Source of the DNA: Mogibacterium sp.
GTDB taxonomy: Bacteria > Bacillota > Clostridia > Peptostreptococcales > Anaerovoracaceae
Length of the DNA stretch: 64,000 bases
NCBI GenBank assembly: GCA_017512365.1
Contig: JAFWGQ010000066.1
Location: 19,247-83,246, forward strand
Direction: 5' to 3'
Positions 33,199 through 41,081 of this stretch are shown in pieces (within the stretch, counting starts at the first letter, position 1; each line of letters opens with the position of its first letter). A program made the position numbers and the translations under genes. The notes beneath the pieces were generated by a model. That model saw only the letters and a program-made list of their open reading frames with translations, made no database searches and was not told the origin of the DNA.

Positions 33199-35892
33199 TT
33201 ATTTCGGCACTGTGACCTTGATGCTCTTTGATACGCCGTTGTGTGCGTATACATATATCCTGCAGCTGCCCTTGCCTTTGGCGGTGATCCTGCCGCTCTT
33301 CGATACTGTCGCTACCTTCTTGTCGGATGACAGATATCTGAGTTTCGATGTGTGGCTCTTTGGCATCAGCTTTTTCTTTTTGTTGACCTTGTTGACCTTC
33401 GCTTTGACCCTGAAGGTCCTGCCCTTCTTCAGGGACAACTTGTTTTTCTTGATGTTCCTGATCCTCACGCTCCCGGCGTTGGTGTATTTCCCGGTTCCGT
33501 TTCCGGTGTAGGCATGCACCGTCGGGCTTTTCTTTACATAGGACTTTTTGCCGTTCCTGTAGACGTATGCTTTGACATAGGCCTTGTATGCCGTTCCTTT
33601 CTCAAGACCCGATCTGGTCCAACTGAAAGTTTTGTTGCCTTTGACGGTCCTGACCTTCCTGCACTTTGCTTTCTTCCCGCCGCGGTTGCACTGTGCAAAG
33701 AAAATGTCGTAGCCTGCTGCTCCCCGGATCCTGTTCCAGCTGATGGTCAAGCTTTTCCTGCCCTTTGCCGTCATCCTGGCCATCGGAGTGCCGCTGACCT
33801 TTGCCGTCGTTCCGGCCGTTGGTGCATCGCCCTCTGCCGGCGCCGCTTCCTTTCTGACTTCGGCGCTGAGACAGACTCCTCCTCCTTTTGGAACAACGAG
33901 ATAGAAGTTGCCGTTTTCGTCTTTTGAAAGAGCTGTCTTTTTCTCTTTTCCGTTGTATGCAGCAACGATCTGATAACCTTCGTCAGCCTTCAGTATCACC
34001 TTATCGCCTTCATGCGCCACATCAAATCCGTGGGATCTGGCGAGGGCCCTGCCGTCTGCATCAAGCGCTCTGATCGTGCCGCCCGCCGCAGGCTGTTCTG
34101 TCCTGATGATGTAGTTTATCTTCTTTTCGAAAGCTCTGTCTGCGCCGGCCGGAGCAACGCCGTCAGGAAGGTTGCCTGAATCTTCCGTATAATACTCCGC
34201 CACGTTTCCATTTTCGTTTACTCTTATTTTCCAGGCAGTAAGATTTAACCTGTGCATTGAAGCAACACGATTTTCATCGTTTTCAGGTAAAAGAAGTTTT
34301 GCGTGGTGCTTATAAACCAATACACCGACGTTATCCGCCTGTATTTCATTTTCAACCAGGATGTCTGTTGCTGTCAGGTGCGAATAATCAGATTCAATAA
34401 ACATAATGCCTTTGTCATCAGAAATTAAATTTCCAAGCACATGTACGAATTGCTTTCCCTCCGGCAGGGAAGTATTCCCGTGATTTTCGCTGTGTGTCAT
34501 TCCGGCTTTAACAGCAGCCGAACGATTTTTCTCTGATTGCGCTTTAATGTCTCCCTGAATGTCAGCTGTCAATTTGCCGGATCCATCAGCCACTGTTAAA
34601 CCTGTGCTTAAGGGCATGCTGACAGGCATGCTTTGAACGTCTATATCCCCTTTACTGACTGCTGTTATACCGCCTTTGCCATCCGAAAACGTAAGATCTC
34701 CGTCTTCATCTTCTGCCGAAACAGCGGCCCCCTGAACAAATGATCCTTCGGAGAGAATGCCTCCTTTGATCATGATACTGGCTGGCTGATTATTTGACAT
34801 CGCCGCAACACCAAATGCGTAGTTTCCTGCGCTTGCCGAAATATTGCCGCCAACCGTAACATTGCCGTCGTCCGTATAGATTCCCTGAGCAACGCCATCA
34901 GAACTTAATGCCGTAACATTGCCTCCGACTTTGACCTCGGCATGTTCTGATTTTTTAGCGGCGGTAACAGAAACACCTTGTGCATATTTGGCTTTTCCTG
35001 ATGTCGAAACATTATCTCTTACATCCACATATGCGCTGCCGTTCGCATCAGCACGCACGGTGACACCGGCAAGGACTTGTCCACCGCCCTCAAACACTGC
35101 AGAAACGCTTCCGCTTACTTTCCCGCTTGCGGTCTTCCCGTTCGCACCATGGGCGACGATGTGGTAATTTTCATAGTGTTCAAATTTGTCGTCGATCTCG
35201 GCATGTTCCCCCGGGTTGATCTCCACTCTGTGTGACCCTTCTATCACTGTCGACCTGGATCCTGGCCGGAAATTGCTGATGCGTTCTCCTTCCGTCTGCA
35301 TGATCTGAGACATTGAACCGCTGCGCAAACTGTCAAGCGCCGCATCCCCGGGCAGGCTGTCCGCAAAGGCAGAGTGCGGGCTCAGGAGGACTCCGGTCAA
35401 CAGACCTGCTGCGGCGATTTTGCGAAGCCTGCGTCCGTCCATGCTGCAGACCCTTCTCCCGTCGGATCTTTTTCTGTTTGCCGCTTCCTTGCTGGCCACC
35501 TGCCGGCTCGTCATTTCCAGGACCCGCGCTTTTTTGAAATCGTAGGTTCCTCTGTGCGCAATGGCCAGGCGATAGATGGAATCCTCCGGCAGATCGTCAG
35601 CGTCAAACCTGTAGAAGCGATCGTCATCCCGGTAAGGGATCTTCAAAATGCAATAGTCCTTGCGGTCGCATTTCTCCCTGTACCGCAGGACGCCGTCCAG
35701 ATCTAAGTACGGCCTGCCTTCGGTCATGATCTCATTGTTGAACGCCTTCACGGAGTCCGCCAGACTTCCCGTAAAGAACACGAAGTCATCCCGGGATCTG
35801 ATGGACTTATCCTTCAGTATGCTTTCCACATTGCTCTTCAATGTGTAGTGATACAGATATCTGGTTTTCGGACTTATTTTCCTTGCTCTCAT
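33199..35892 (-). CDS. Fusion of ART-like N-domain to a secreted repeat protein with Fn3/Big_2 end
   Basis: This is an 897-residue protein. Residues ~10-130 (RYLYHYTLKSNVESILKDKS, DDFVFFTGSLADSVKAFN) resemble the YHYT/ILKDG entrance of ADP-ribosyltransferase-like domains. A basic stretch and a full signal-peptide-like segment follow (RRLRKIAAAGLLTGVLLSPH, ending SAFADS, ~153-180). Next comes a ~400-residue beta-rich repeat region (VGGNVTALSS, VTVGGNISASAG), then Fn3 and a Big_2-like C-terminus. An internal ATG at 35442 would give a normally secreted form. I start at ATG 35892 (site GGGGGGAG). The order cytosolic enzyme, signal, exported repeats is odd. It uses the LytTR-like promoter. Confidence 0.7.
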   Translation of the reverse strand: MRARKISPKTRYLYHYTLKSNVESILKDKSIRSRDDFVFFTGSLADSVKAFNNEIMTEGRPYLDLDGVLRYREKCDRKDYCILKIPYRDDDRFYRFDADDLPEDSIYRLAIAHRGTYDFKKARVLEMTSRQVASKEAANRKRSDGRRVCSMDGRRLRKIAAAGLLTGVLLSPHSAFADSLPGDAALDSLRSGSMSQIMQTEGERISNFRPGSRSTVIEGSHRVEINPGEHAEIDDKFEHYENYHIVAHGANGKTASGKVSGSVSAVFEGGGQVLAGVTVRADANGSAYVDVRDNVSTSGKAKYAQGVSVTAAKKSEHAEVKVGGNVTALSSDGVAQGIYTDDGNVTVGGNISASAGNYAFGVAAMSNNQPASIMIKGGILSEGSFVQGAAVSAEDEDGDLTFSDGKGGITAVSKGDIDVQSMPVSMPLSTGLTVADGSGKLTADIQGDIKAQSEKNRSAAVKAGMTHSENHGNTSLPEGKQFVHVLGNLISDDKGIMFIESDYSHLTATDILVENEIQADNVGVLVYKHHAKLLLPENDENRVASMHRLNLTAWKIRVNENGNVAEYYTEDSGNLPDGVAPAGADRAFEKKINYIIRTEQPAAGGTIRALDADGRALARSHGFDVAHEGDKVILKADEGYQIVAAYNGKEKKTALSKDENGNFYLVVPKGGGVCLSAEVRKEAAPAEGDAPTAGTTAKVSGTPMARMTAKGRKSLTISWNRIRGAAGYDIFFAQCNRGGKKAKCRKVRTVKGNKTFSWTRSGLEKGTAYKAYVKAYVYRNGKKSYVKKSPTVHAYTGNGTGKYTNAGSVRIRNIKKNKLSLKKGRTFRVKAKVNKVNKKKKLMPKSHTSKLRYLSSDKKVATVSKSGRITAKGKGSCRIYVYAHNGVSKSIKVTVPK

Positions 35893-35950
35893 AGTACGCT
35901 CCCCCCTTCTGATCATTATCGAGAGACTAATGCTGATCTGTTATGGGCAT

Positions 35951-36018
35951 AGTCTATCAAAACAGATACCGGAGCAGAACCGATTCTGCATGAACGTTGT
36001 TTAAAGCGCATGAAAGTG
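35951..36018 (-). promoter_or_regulatory. LytTR-like direct-repeat site and promoter, copy 2
   Basis: The 32-bp site (36018 to 35987 on the minus strand) starts CACTTTCATGCG and ends AACGTTCATGCA, with TTCATGC units 20 bp apart. Exactly 30 bases later lies TAGACT (35956-35951), preceded by TGA as in an extended -10. The ATG follows about 59 bases further on. Confidence 0.7.
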
Positions 36019-36036
36019 GGACTGCACCCGATGAAA

Positions 36037-36058
36037 GCGCCCCACCGAAGTGAGGCGC
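36037..36058 (-). terminator. Terminator after the pilin-domain protein gene
   Basis: GCGCCCCAC (36037-36045) pairs with GTGAGGCGC (36050-36058). On the minus strand the loop is TTCG and TTTCATC follows. Confidence 0.75.
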
Positions 36059-36089
36059 CGGATCAAAACATCCTATTGATAGTTCTTTA

Positions 36090-38477
36090 TCAAGGCACTG
36101 TTACCCTGATGCTCTTTGATACGCCGTTGTGGGCAAAGACATATATCGTACATTTACCCGTTCCTTTGGCGGTGATCCTGCCGCTCTTCGATACTGTCGC
36201 TACCTTCCTGTCGGATGACAGATATCTGAGTTTCGATGTGTGGCTCTTTGGCATCAGCTTTTTCTTTTTGTTGACCTTGTTGACCTTCGCTTTGATCCTG
36301 AAGGTCTTTCCCTTCTTCAGGGAAAGTTTTCCCTTCCTGACGTTCCTGAGAGTCACGCTTTTGGCATTGGTGAAGTTCCCGGTTCCGTTTCCTGTGTAGG
36401 AGTGCACCGCGGGGCTCTTTCTGATGTAGGTCTTCTTTCCGGCCTTCATGGTGTAGGCCTTGACGTAGAATTTGTACGCCGTGCCTTTTTTCAGTCCTGA
36501 TTTTTTCCATACGAAGGTCTTGTTGCCCTTGATGGTCTTCACCTTCCTGTAGGCAAACTTCTTGCCGTGGCGGTTGCACTTTGCGAGGAAAATGTCATAG
36601 CCGGCGACTCCTTTGACCTTGTTCCACCTGATGGTCATTTTTGTTTTTCCCGCTTTCACCTTTGAGAGCAGTATACCGCCGGTCTTCCCGGGAGTCGGCG
36701 TTGGATCAGACTTGTTTCCTCTTTCGTATTTATTCACAAATTCGCAGATCTTAACTTCATTTTTACCATCCAGGATCGTCTGCTTTGTACAAAGCATGTC
36801 GTCGGGATCATCCGGATCGGGTTCAACGACATATTTAACGGTGTAAACTTTATCGTCGTACGTATATCCGGCAGCGCTTTCGTTCAGCTCACGGACATTA
36901 TAGATGTATTCGCCCGGCTTCTTAAACGTAAGGCCGGGAATTTCAGAATTCGCTTCCGTTTGTCCTTTTTCCACCTTTAGCTTAACTGTTGCAGCAGTAC
37001 TCTTACCGGACTGTCCCGAAGGAAAACCCGTGCCTTCCATCACACACGTGAATTCCTGATCTTTATCGGGAACATCGCCTGTAATGATCTTACGGACCGG
37101 AATCGGTTCCGATGCAGCGCCCGGGAGTTTCCACGTCACGCTGATGTTCTTGTTTTCATTCACAGTATCTTCGCCAAAAGTGTACTTATAATAATCGATT
37201 TCAGATGAGTCTGCCTTGTACACGATGCCCGTTGGATATACCCTGGTACCGTTGACCGTTAATGTATCCAGTATATATCCGGGATCCGGCGTCATTTTGT
37301 AAGTTACTTCTTTTCCATGAGGAACAGCGTAGGTATACGGGGTATTAACATTGCCGCCGTCTAATTTTCTGAATTTATTTTTTTCTGCATCCGTGTCATG
37401 GATCTGACCGTCCGTCCATAATACGATCTCCCCGTTGTCTCCGGAAAATGAAGTAAAGCTATGGGTCAGATCATAGTTCATGAAGTGTATTTCGGATGGT
37501 TGGAAATCCGGGCCTGAACTTGCCCATGCTCTTGTAATATATCCATTATTTTTTCTGTCATCTGATCGTCCTCCCGCCCTTACGGCAATCGCCAGGCCGA
37601 AATCGTACGGATCAGTGGAAGGAACGGCAGCCTTGCTGTTTACCATAAATCGATGTTCATAACCGCCGGAGGTTCTGTTCCAGCCGCCACCGGACGGATT
37701 ATCTGTAATATTGGTTGATTGAGGTAAATAAATATCGGATTCGCTGTTGATGCCATACAAAGGCTCAACAGATTCAGAATAATTCTGGTTACCGTAATCA
37801 TTCACGATATTTGAAGAACTGTTTTTAATATTTATATCACTTGCAGTAAAGAAAAAGCTTTCCTCCTCATCGCTTATGCGGCCCCCCTTGCCTGCTCTGA
37901 ATTTGATTTCCGATCTGATGGCAAAATGTTTGTCTGAATTTTTCACAGAGAGAGGAGTCAGTGACAGAGGTTTTCCGTTACTGTGATCTCCGGCATATGC
38001 GATGCGAATTTTTTCATTATCATATTCTTCGGGCTTGCCTTTCTCTCTTATGACATTTATTTCATCAAAAATAACTTCCAGATTTTCCCTTGTTCCATCG
38101 CGCATGATCGCGGCGTCTTTATACACAAAAGTAAAATTTCCCAACCTCTTGTAATCCGCATTGACATCAACGCCTTCCGCATACGCGTATCCGTCACTAA
38201 ATGTAAAGACTATGCTGGTTCCGCTGTTAGGCAGTTGATCCAGTTTCCCGGGTTCGGTAAACACCAGATTGTCTTTGTGTATTTTGCTTCTGTCGATGGT
38301 GATCGTTGTGATCGGTGCGTCTTTGGCAAAATTACTTACATCGCCGTTTTTTATCACGCTCGGGTCAGTGTTCTCACGAGCATAGGCCGTATCGCTCATC
38401 ACAGGTATCATCGTAAATACCACAGCCAGCGACATCAGCATGGCCAGCATTTTGCTTTTCATCTTCTTTTTCATCAT
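36090..38477 (-). CDS. Secreted protein with pilin isopeptide-type domain, Fn3 and Big_2 end
   Basis: This 795-residue protein has a signal peptide MLAMLMSLAVVFTMIPVM cut after AYA. Residues ~40-440 are a large unassigned ectodomain. Residues ~450-575 match a Spy0128/FctA-like domain (DQEFTCVMEGTGFPSG, KPGEYIYNVRELNE), which forms a self-made Lys-Asn isopeptide bond in pilins. The C-terminal ~200 residues are Fn3 plus Big_2 (GTAYKFYVKAY, KKLMPKSHTSKLRYLSSD), nearly the same as in the neighbouring fusion. No LPXTG motif is seen. A GAGGAGG site precedes the ATG. It uses the LytTR-like promoter copy 3. Confidence 0.78.
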   Translation of the reverse strand: MMKKKMKSKMLAMLMSLAVVFTMIPVMSDTAYARENTDPSVIKNGDVSNFAKDAPITTITIDRSKIHKDNLVFTEPGKLDQLPNSGTSIVFTFSDGYAYAEGVDVNADYKRLGNFTFVYKDAAIMRDGTRENLEVIFDEINVIREKGKPEEYDNEKIRIAYAGDHSNGKPLSLTPLSVKNSDKHFAIRSEIKFRAGKGGRISDEEESFFFTASDINIKNSSSNIVNDYGNQNYSESVEPLYGINSESDIYLPQSTNITDNPSGGGWNRTSGGYEHRFMVNSKAAVPSTDPYDFGLAIAVRAGGRSDDRKNNGYITRAWASSGPDFQPSEIHFMNYDLTHSFTSFSGDNGEIVLWTDGQIHDTDAEKNKFRKLDGGNVNTPYTYAVPHGKEVTYKMTPDPGYILDTLTVNGTRVYPTGIVYKADSSEIDYYKYTFGEDTVNENKNISVTWKLPGAASEPIPVRKIITGDVPDKDQEFTCVMEGTGFPSGQSGKSTAATVKLKVEKGQTEANSEIPGLTFKKPGEYIYNVRELNESAAGYTYDDKVYTVKYVVEPDPDDPDDMLCTKQTILDGKNEVKICEFVNKYERGNKSDPTPTPGKTGGILLSKVKAGKTKMTIRWNKVKGVAGYDIFLAKCNRHGKKFAYRKVKTIKGNKTFVWKKSGLKKGTAYKFYVKAYTMKAGKKTYIRKSPAVHSYTGNGTGNFTNAKSVTLRNVRKGKLSLKKGKTFRIKAKVNKVNKKKKLMPKSHTSKLRYLSSDRKVATVSKSGRITAKGTGKCTIYVFAHNGVSKSIRVTVP

Positions 38478-38646
38478 CGTGATCCTCCTCGTGATATGCC
38501 ATCATGCGAGTATGCTCTGTAACGATTTCACTTATTGGTTGTGATTCTTACGGGTTTTACTCACTTAAAAACGCCGGAAACACAATGCGGCAGATCGGTG
38601 TCACATTACATTTCCGGCGGGCATCTGCTCGTCATTGATTATGTGC

Positions 38647-38714
38647 ATTCTATCATGCGATCCTCTGAATTGATATCGGATCTGCATGAACGTTGTCTAA
38701 AGCGCATGAAAGTG
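38647..38714 (-). promoter_or_regulatory. LytTR-like direct-repeat site and promoter, copy 3
   Basis: The 32-bp site (38714 to 38683 on the minus strand) differs from copy 2 at one position. Thirty bases later comes TAGAAT (38652-38647), again preceded by TGA. It lies between the comF stop and the pilin-domain gene, ~170 bases from that ATG. Confidence 0.7.
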
Positions 38715-38721
38715 TGTTTCA

Positions 38722-39501
38722 TCACGACACTATCATGTCCGCGCCGCCGGCGTAGGCCAGAAAGTCCACGCGCGAGGCGCCGGCAGCTTTGAGCAGTGAC
38801 GCGATCTCATCGATCGTCGAGCCTGTCGTATATATGTCGTCGATGAGCAGTATGCTCCTCCCTTCGATCAGAGGATGCCTGCGCTCCCTGAGCTCAAAAG
38901 CGCCGCTTATGTTGAGACGTCTTTCTTCTGCTCCGAGCCCTTTCATCGGCGCGGTGTCTCTCGTCCTCATGACCATGCCCGTATCGCACGCTATGCCTGC
39001 TCTTTTCGCGAAGCTCTCAGCCATGAGGTCTGCGTGGTTGAAGCCCCTCTTCTTTTTCTTTGATCTGTGGATCGGTACGGGCACGACAAGATCGTACATC
39101 CCCGCCAGAGCGTCTTCTCCGTACTCAGCCGCCATGCGGTCATGCATTATCTCTCCCAGAGTACCTCCTATGTCGCTCCTTGAGCCGTACTTGAAGGCGA
39201 ATATGAGGGACTGCTCGACGGCTCCGTAACCGGCGCAGGCGTGTCCCCTGTCAAAGCTGCGGTCCGCTTCCATGCTGCAGGCAAAGCACTTCTCTCCCGG
39301 ATCGCTGTACGCGAGAGGCTTGCCGCATTTGGCGCAGCGCCTTTCAGTGACCCAGTTCGACGCCTCCATGCATTCGTTGCACAGCCTGTAGGTGCGGCTG
39401 TCGTCTGTTATCTTGCCGCAGCTGATGCAGTAGAGGTTCATGGGGTAAACCAGATCGAGCAGCTTATTCCCCGTTCTCCTGATCCATTCTCCTTTGCTCA
39501 T
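38722..39501 (-). CDS. comF: ComF family protein (phosphoribosyltransferase-like)
   Basis: This 259-residue protein has an N-terminal zinc finger (CISCGKITDDS, CAKCGKPL, CFACSME) and a C-terminal PRTase fold with the PRPP loop SILLIDDIYTTGST. It is required for DNA uptake in competent bacteria and is also linked to fork restart. It lies 3 bases downstream of the PfkB gene and is co-transcribed with it. A broken copy of its 3' end lies at 33.1 kb. Confidence 0.92.
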   Translation of the reverse strand: MSKGEWIRRTGNKLLDLVYPMNLYCISCGKITDDSRTYRLCNECMEASNWVTERRCAKCGKPLAYSDPGEKCFACSMEADRSFDRGHACAGYGAVEQSLIFAFKYGSRSDIGGTLGEIMHDRMAAEYGEDALAGMYDLVVPVPIHRSKKKKRGFNHADLMAESFAKRAGIACDTGMVMRTRDTAPMKGLGAEERRLNISGAFELRERRHPLIEGRSILLIDDIYTTGSTIDEIASLLKAAGASRVDFLAYAGGADMIVS

Positions 39502-39504
39502 GCC

Positions 39505-40452
39505 TCAGTCCTTGTCCACGTCCAGTCCGAATTCGGCAGGCAGGAACCTCGGACATACGTTCTCATCGGTGATGATGACCGAAGCCGAGATCCTGGCCCC
39601 TATCTCGCAGGCCTCGCCGAGGGTCTTGCCGTATGTGAGTCCTATCGCCACTCCCGAGAAGAAGGCGTCGCCCGCTCCCGTAGTATCCTTTACATCGACC
39701 TTGGGCGCCGGGCAGTGTCCGTGCTCGCCGTCAAGCGAAGCGTACGCCGCTCCGTGCTCTCCCATGGTGACTACTATAGCCGGCATCCTTGCCGCACTCA
39801 CCTTTTCGAGCAGCACTTCTCCCATGTCTTCAGGCGCGACTTCATCGAAGTCCTCGGTGAAGAGGAGCTCAGCCTCCTGGCGGTTGCACACCAGACAGTC
39901 CACGTGCTGGAGAAGATCTCTTCTCTCTATCGCGATCGACATGTTGGATACCGGAGCGTATACCTTCTTTTTGTGCTTCTGCGCGAGTTCTATGACCTTC
40001 TTGAGGATAGGCACCTCGATGTCGAACTCGACCGCTATGCTGTCGGCGTATCTGAATATCTCGTCGCCCTTCTCCTCCAGCATCCCCAGCATCGGCATGA
40101 GATCGGGACGCTTGGATATGGACGCCACTACGTCGCCGCTGTTGTCGAAAACAGCGAGCCATGTGCCTAGTCCGTCGTCGGTGCGCGTTATGTACTCCGT
40201 GTTGCAGCGGTGCTTGGCCAGTTTGTCCGCTACCTCCGTGCTTATGTTCCGCCGGTCGAGCACGGTGACGAAGGTCGGCCTGAGCTCGACGTTCGCTATG
40301 TCTTCAGCTATGTTCCGTCCGACTCCGCCGTGCACCTCGACCACGAAGCCGGAGTTGCGCCCCGTCGGAATGTACTGCGAGTACGGATACCCCTTGATAT
40401 CCACGAACGCAGCCCCGAACACCACTATGCCGTTGTCTTTCTTCTTAGCCAT
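39505..40452 (-). CDS. PfkB family carbohydrate kinase
   Basis: This 315-residue enzyme has the N-terminal VFGAAFVDIKG, the GGVGRNIAEDIA sugar loop and the C-terminal catalytic DTTGAGDAFFSGVA. The family phosphorylates ribose, fructose 1-phosphate, nucleosides or pseudouridine; GGVGRNIAEDIA resembles the pseudouridine kinase and related subgroup more than fructokinases. No pseudouridine glycosidase is beside it. The exact substrate is open. Confidence 0.85.
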   Translation of the reverse strand: MAKKKDNGIVVFGAAFVDIKGYPYSQYIPTGRNSGFVVEVHGGVGRNIAEDIANVELRPTFVTVLDRRNISTEVADKLAKHRCNTEYITRTDDGLGTWLAVFDNSGDVVASISKRPDLMPMLGMLEEKGDEIFRYADSIAVEFDIEVPILKKVIELAQKHKKKVYAPVSNMSIAIERRDLLQHVDCLVCNRQEAELLFTEDFDEVAPEDMGEVLLEKVSAARMPAIVVTMGEHGAAYASLDGEHGHCPAPKVDVKDTTGAGDAFFSGVAIGLTYGKTLGEACEIGARISASVIITDENVCPRFLPAEFGLDVDKD

Positions 40453-40698
40453 ACTGACCTCCCTGAGTAACTAAATAATTCTATACTATCAGTCACATAT
40501 CGTTTATCTGTTAGTTTTTCAATGCTTCAAAGAAAAAGTCTGCTTATTTCACAAAAGTGCTTTTTGCCGTAACACACTTTTTGAAAAGTACCTTTCCCGA
40601 CTGTCTTTTGCTCTCCTATTTTCTATCAAAAAGTACTATTTTGCAATAAAAACTGACCCTTATACCAACGGGCCAGCGTTAAGTAAATAATCTCCCAA

Positions 40699-40794
40699 CT
40701 AAGGATATGTTTTAAATATAGAAGCGTCTCTTCTGTCTTCTTCCATTACAATACCCGATGAACTTTCTTCTCTTTCTTGTTGAGTAGTCCTCAT
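40699..40794 (-). CDS. Tiny ORF, 31 residues, coupled to the preceding one
   Basis: It begins MRTTQQEREESSSGIVMEED and ends in TYP. It is strongly charged. Its ATG overlaps the stop of the 34-residue ORF (ATGA), a hallmark of coupled translation. No family is recognised. It could be a small regulatory peptide pair or a chance frame. Confidence 0.3.
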   Translation of the reverse strand: MRTTQQEREESSSGIVMEEDRRDASIFKTYP

Positions 40795-40895
40795 ATCCAT
40801 TCTGCCTGAGCATTGATCTCAGAAATAGATGTGTCGCGGGTACACACGGTCTTTACCCAGTTGTCAGCTTTGTTTATCAATTTGATGCTGTACAT
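40791..40895 (-). CDS. Tiny ORF, 34 residues, with strong ribosome site
   Basis: It begins MYSIKLINKADNWVKTVCTR and ends in AEWI. AGGAGG lies seven bases before the ATG, far better than chance for such a short frame. No family is recognised. The next tiny ORF overlaps its stop. Together they may form a two-peptide unit. Confidence 0.4.
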   Translation of the reverse strand: MYSIKLINKADNWVKTVCTRDTSISEINAQAEWI

Positions 40896-40940
40896 AGGTC
40901 GTCCTCCTTTTTTGCTTTTTTGTATCATGAGGTGATACCT

Positions 40941-41081
40941 ATGTCTACAAGACAAACAAAAATCGGGGAAATAATGTCGGATTTCGGGAAAAACGTCATA
41001 AAAAAAGCAGCCCCGCGAACGAGGCTGCCTTGCGATTATTTCACCTTCATCTTGAAAGTTTTGCTCAAGATACCTGTATAA
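40941..41081 (+). CDS. Possible small ORF, 46 residues, truncated-looking
   Basis: It begins MSTRQTKIGEIMSDFGKNVI behind an excellent site (GAGGTGAT). The frame then runs through the terminator of the opposing gene (41009-41032) and into its coding end. The first ~22 residues look protein-like; the rest is antisense. It may be the surviving N-terminus of a truncated gene. Confidence 0.3.
   Translation: MSTRQTKIGEIMSDFGKNVIKKAAPRTRLPCDYFTFILKVLLKIPV
41009..41032 (-). terminator. Terminator after the three-Fn3 protein gene
   Basis: On the minus strand GCAGCCTCG, the loop TTCG and CGGGGCTGC are followed by TTTTTTTATG. Confidence 0.88.

Larger units (their letters stand above)
40453..41008. other. 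AT-rich gap with tiny ORFs
   Basis: This ~550-base tract has lower GC than its neighbours. It contains two coupled small ORFs on the minus strand and a plus-strand ORF start, listed separately. GTATCA/TGATAC (about 40922-40938) is a short palindrome between the opposing small ORFs. The 40490-40690 part shows no feature I can name. Confidence 0.5.

Noticed and set aside
33077-33511. A 144-residue plus-strand ORF beginning in the comF relic
   Set aside because: It is antisense to the Fn3/Big_2 end of the fusion gene, and the same hydrophobic shadow appears opposite the paralogous C-terminus at 36.1 kb.
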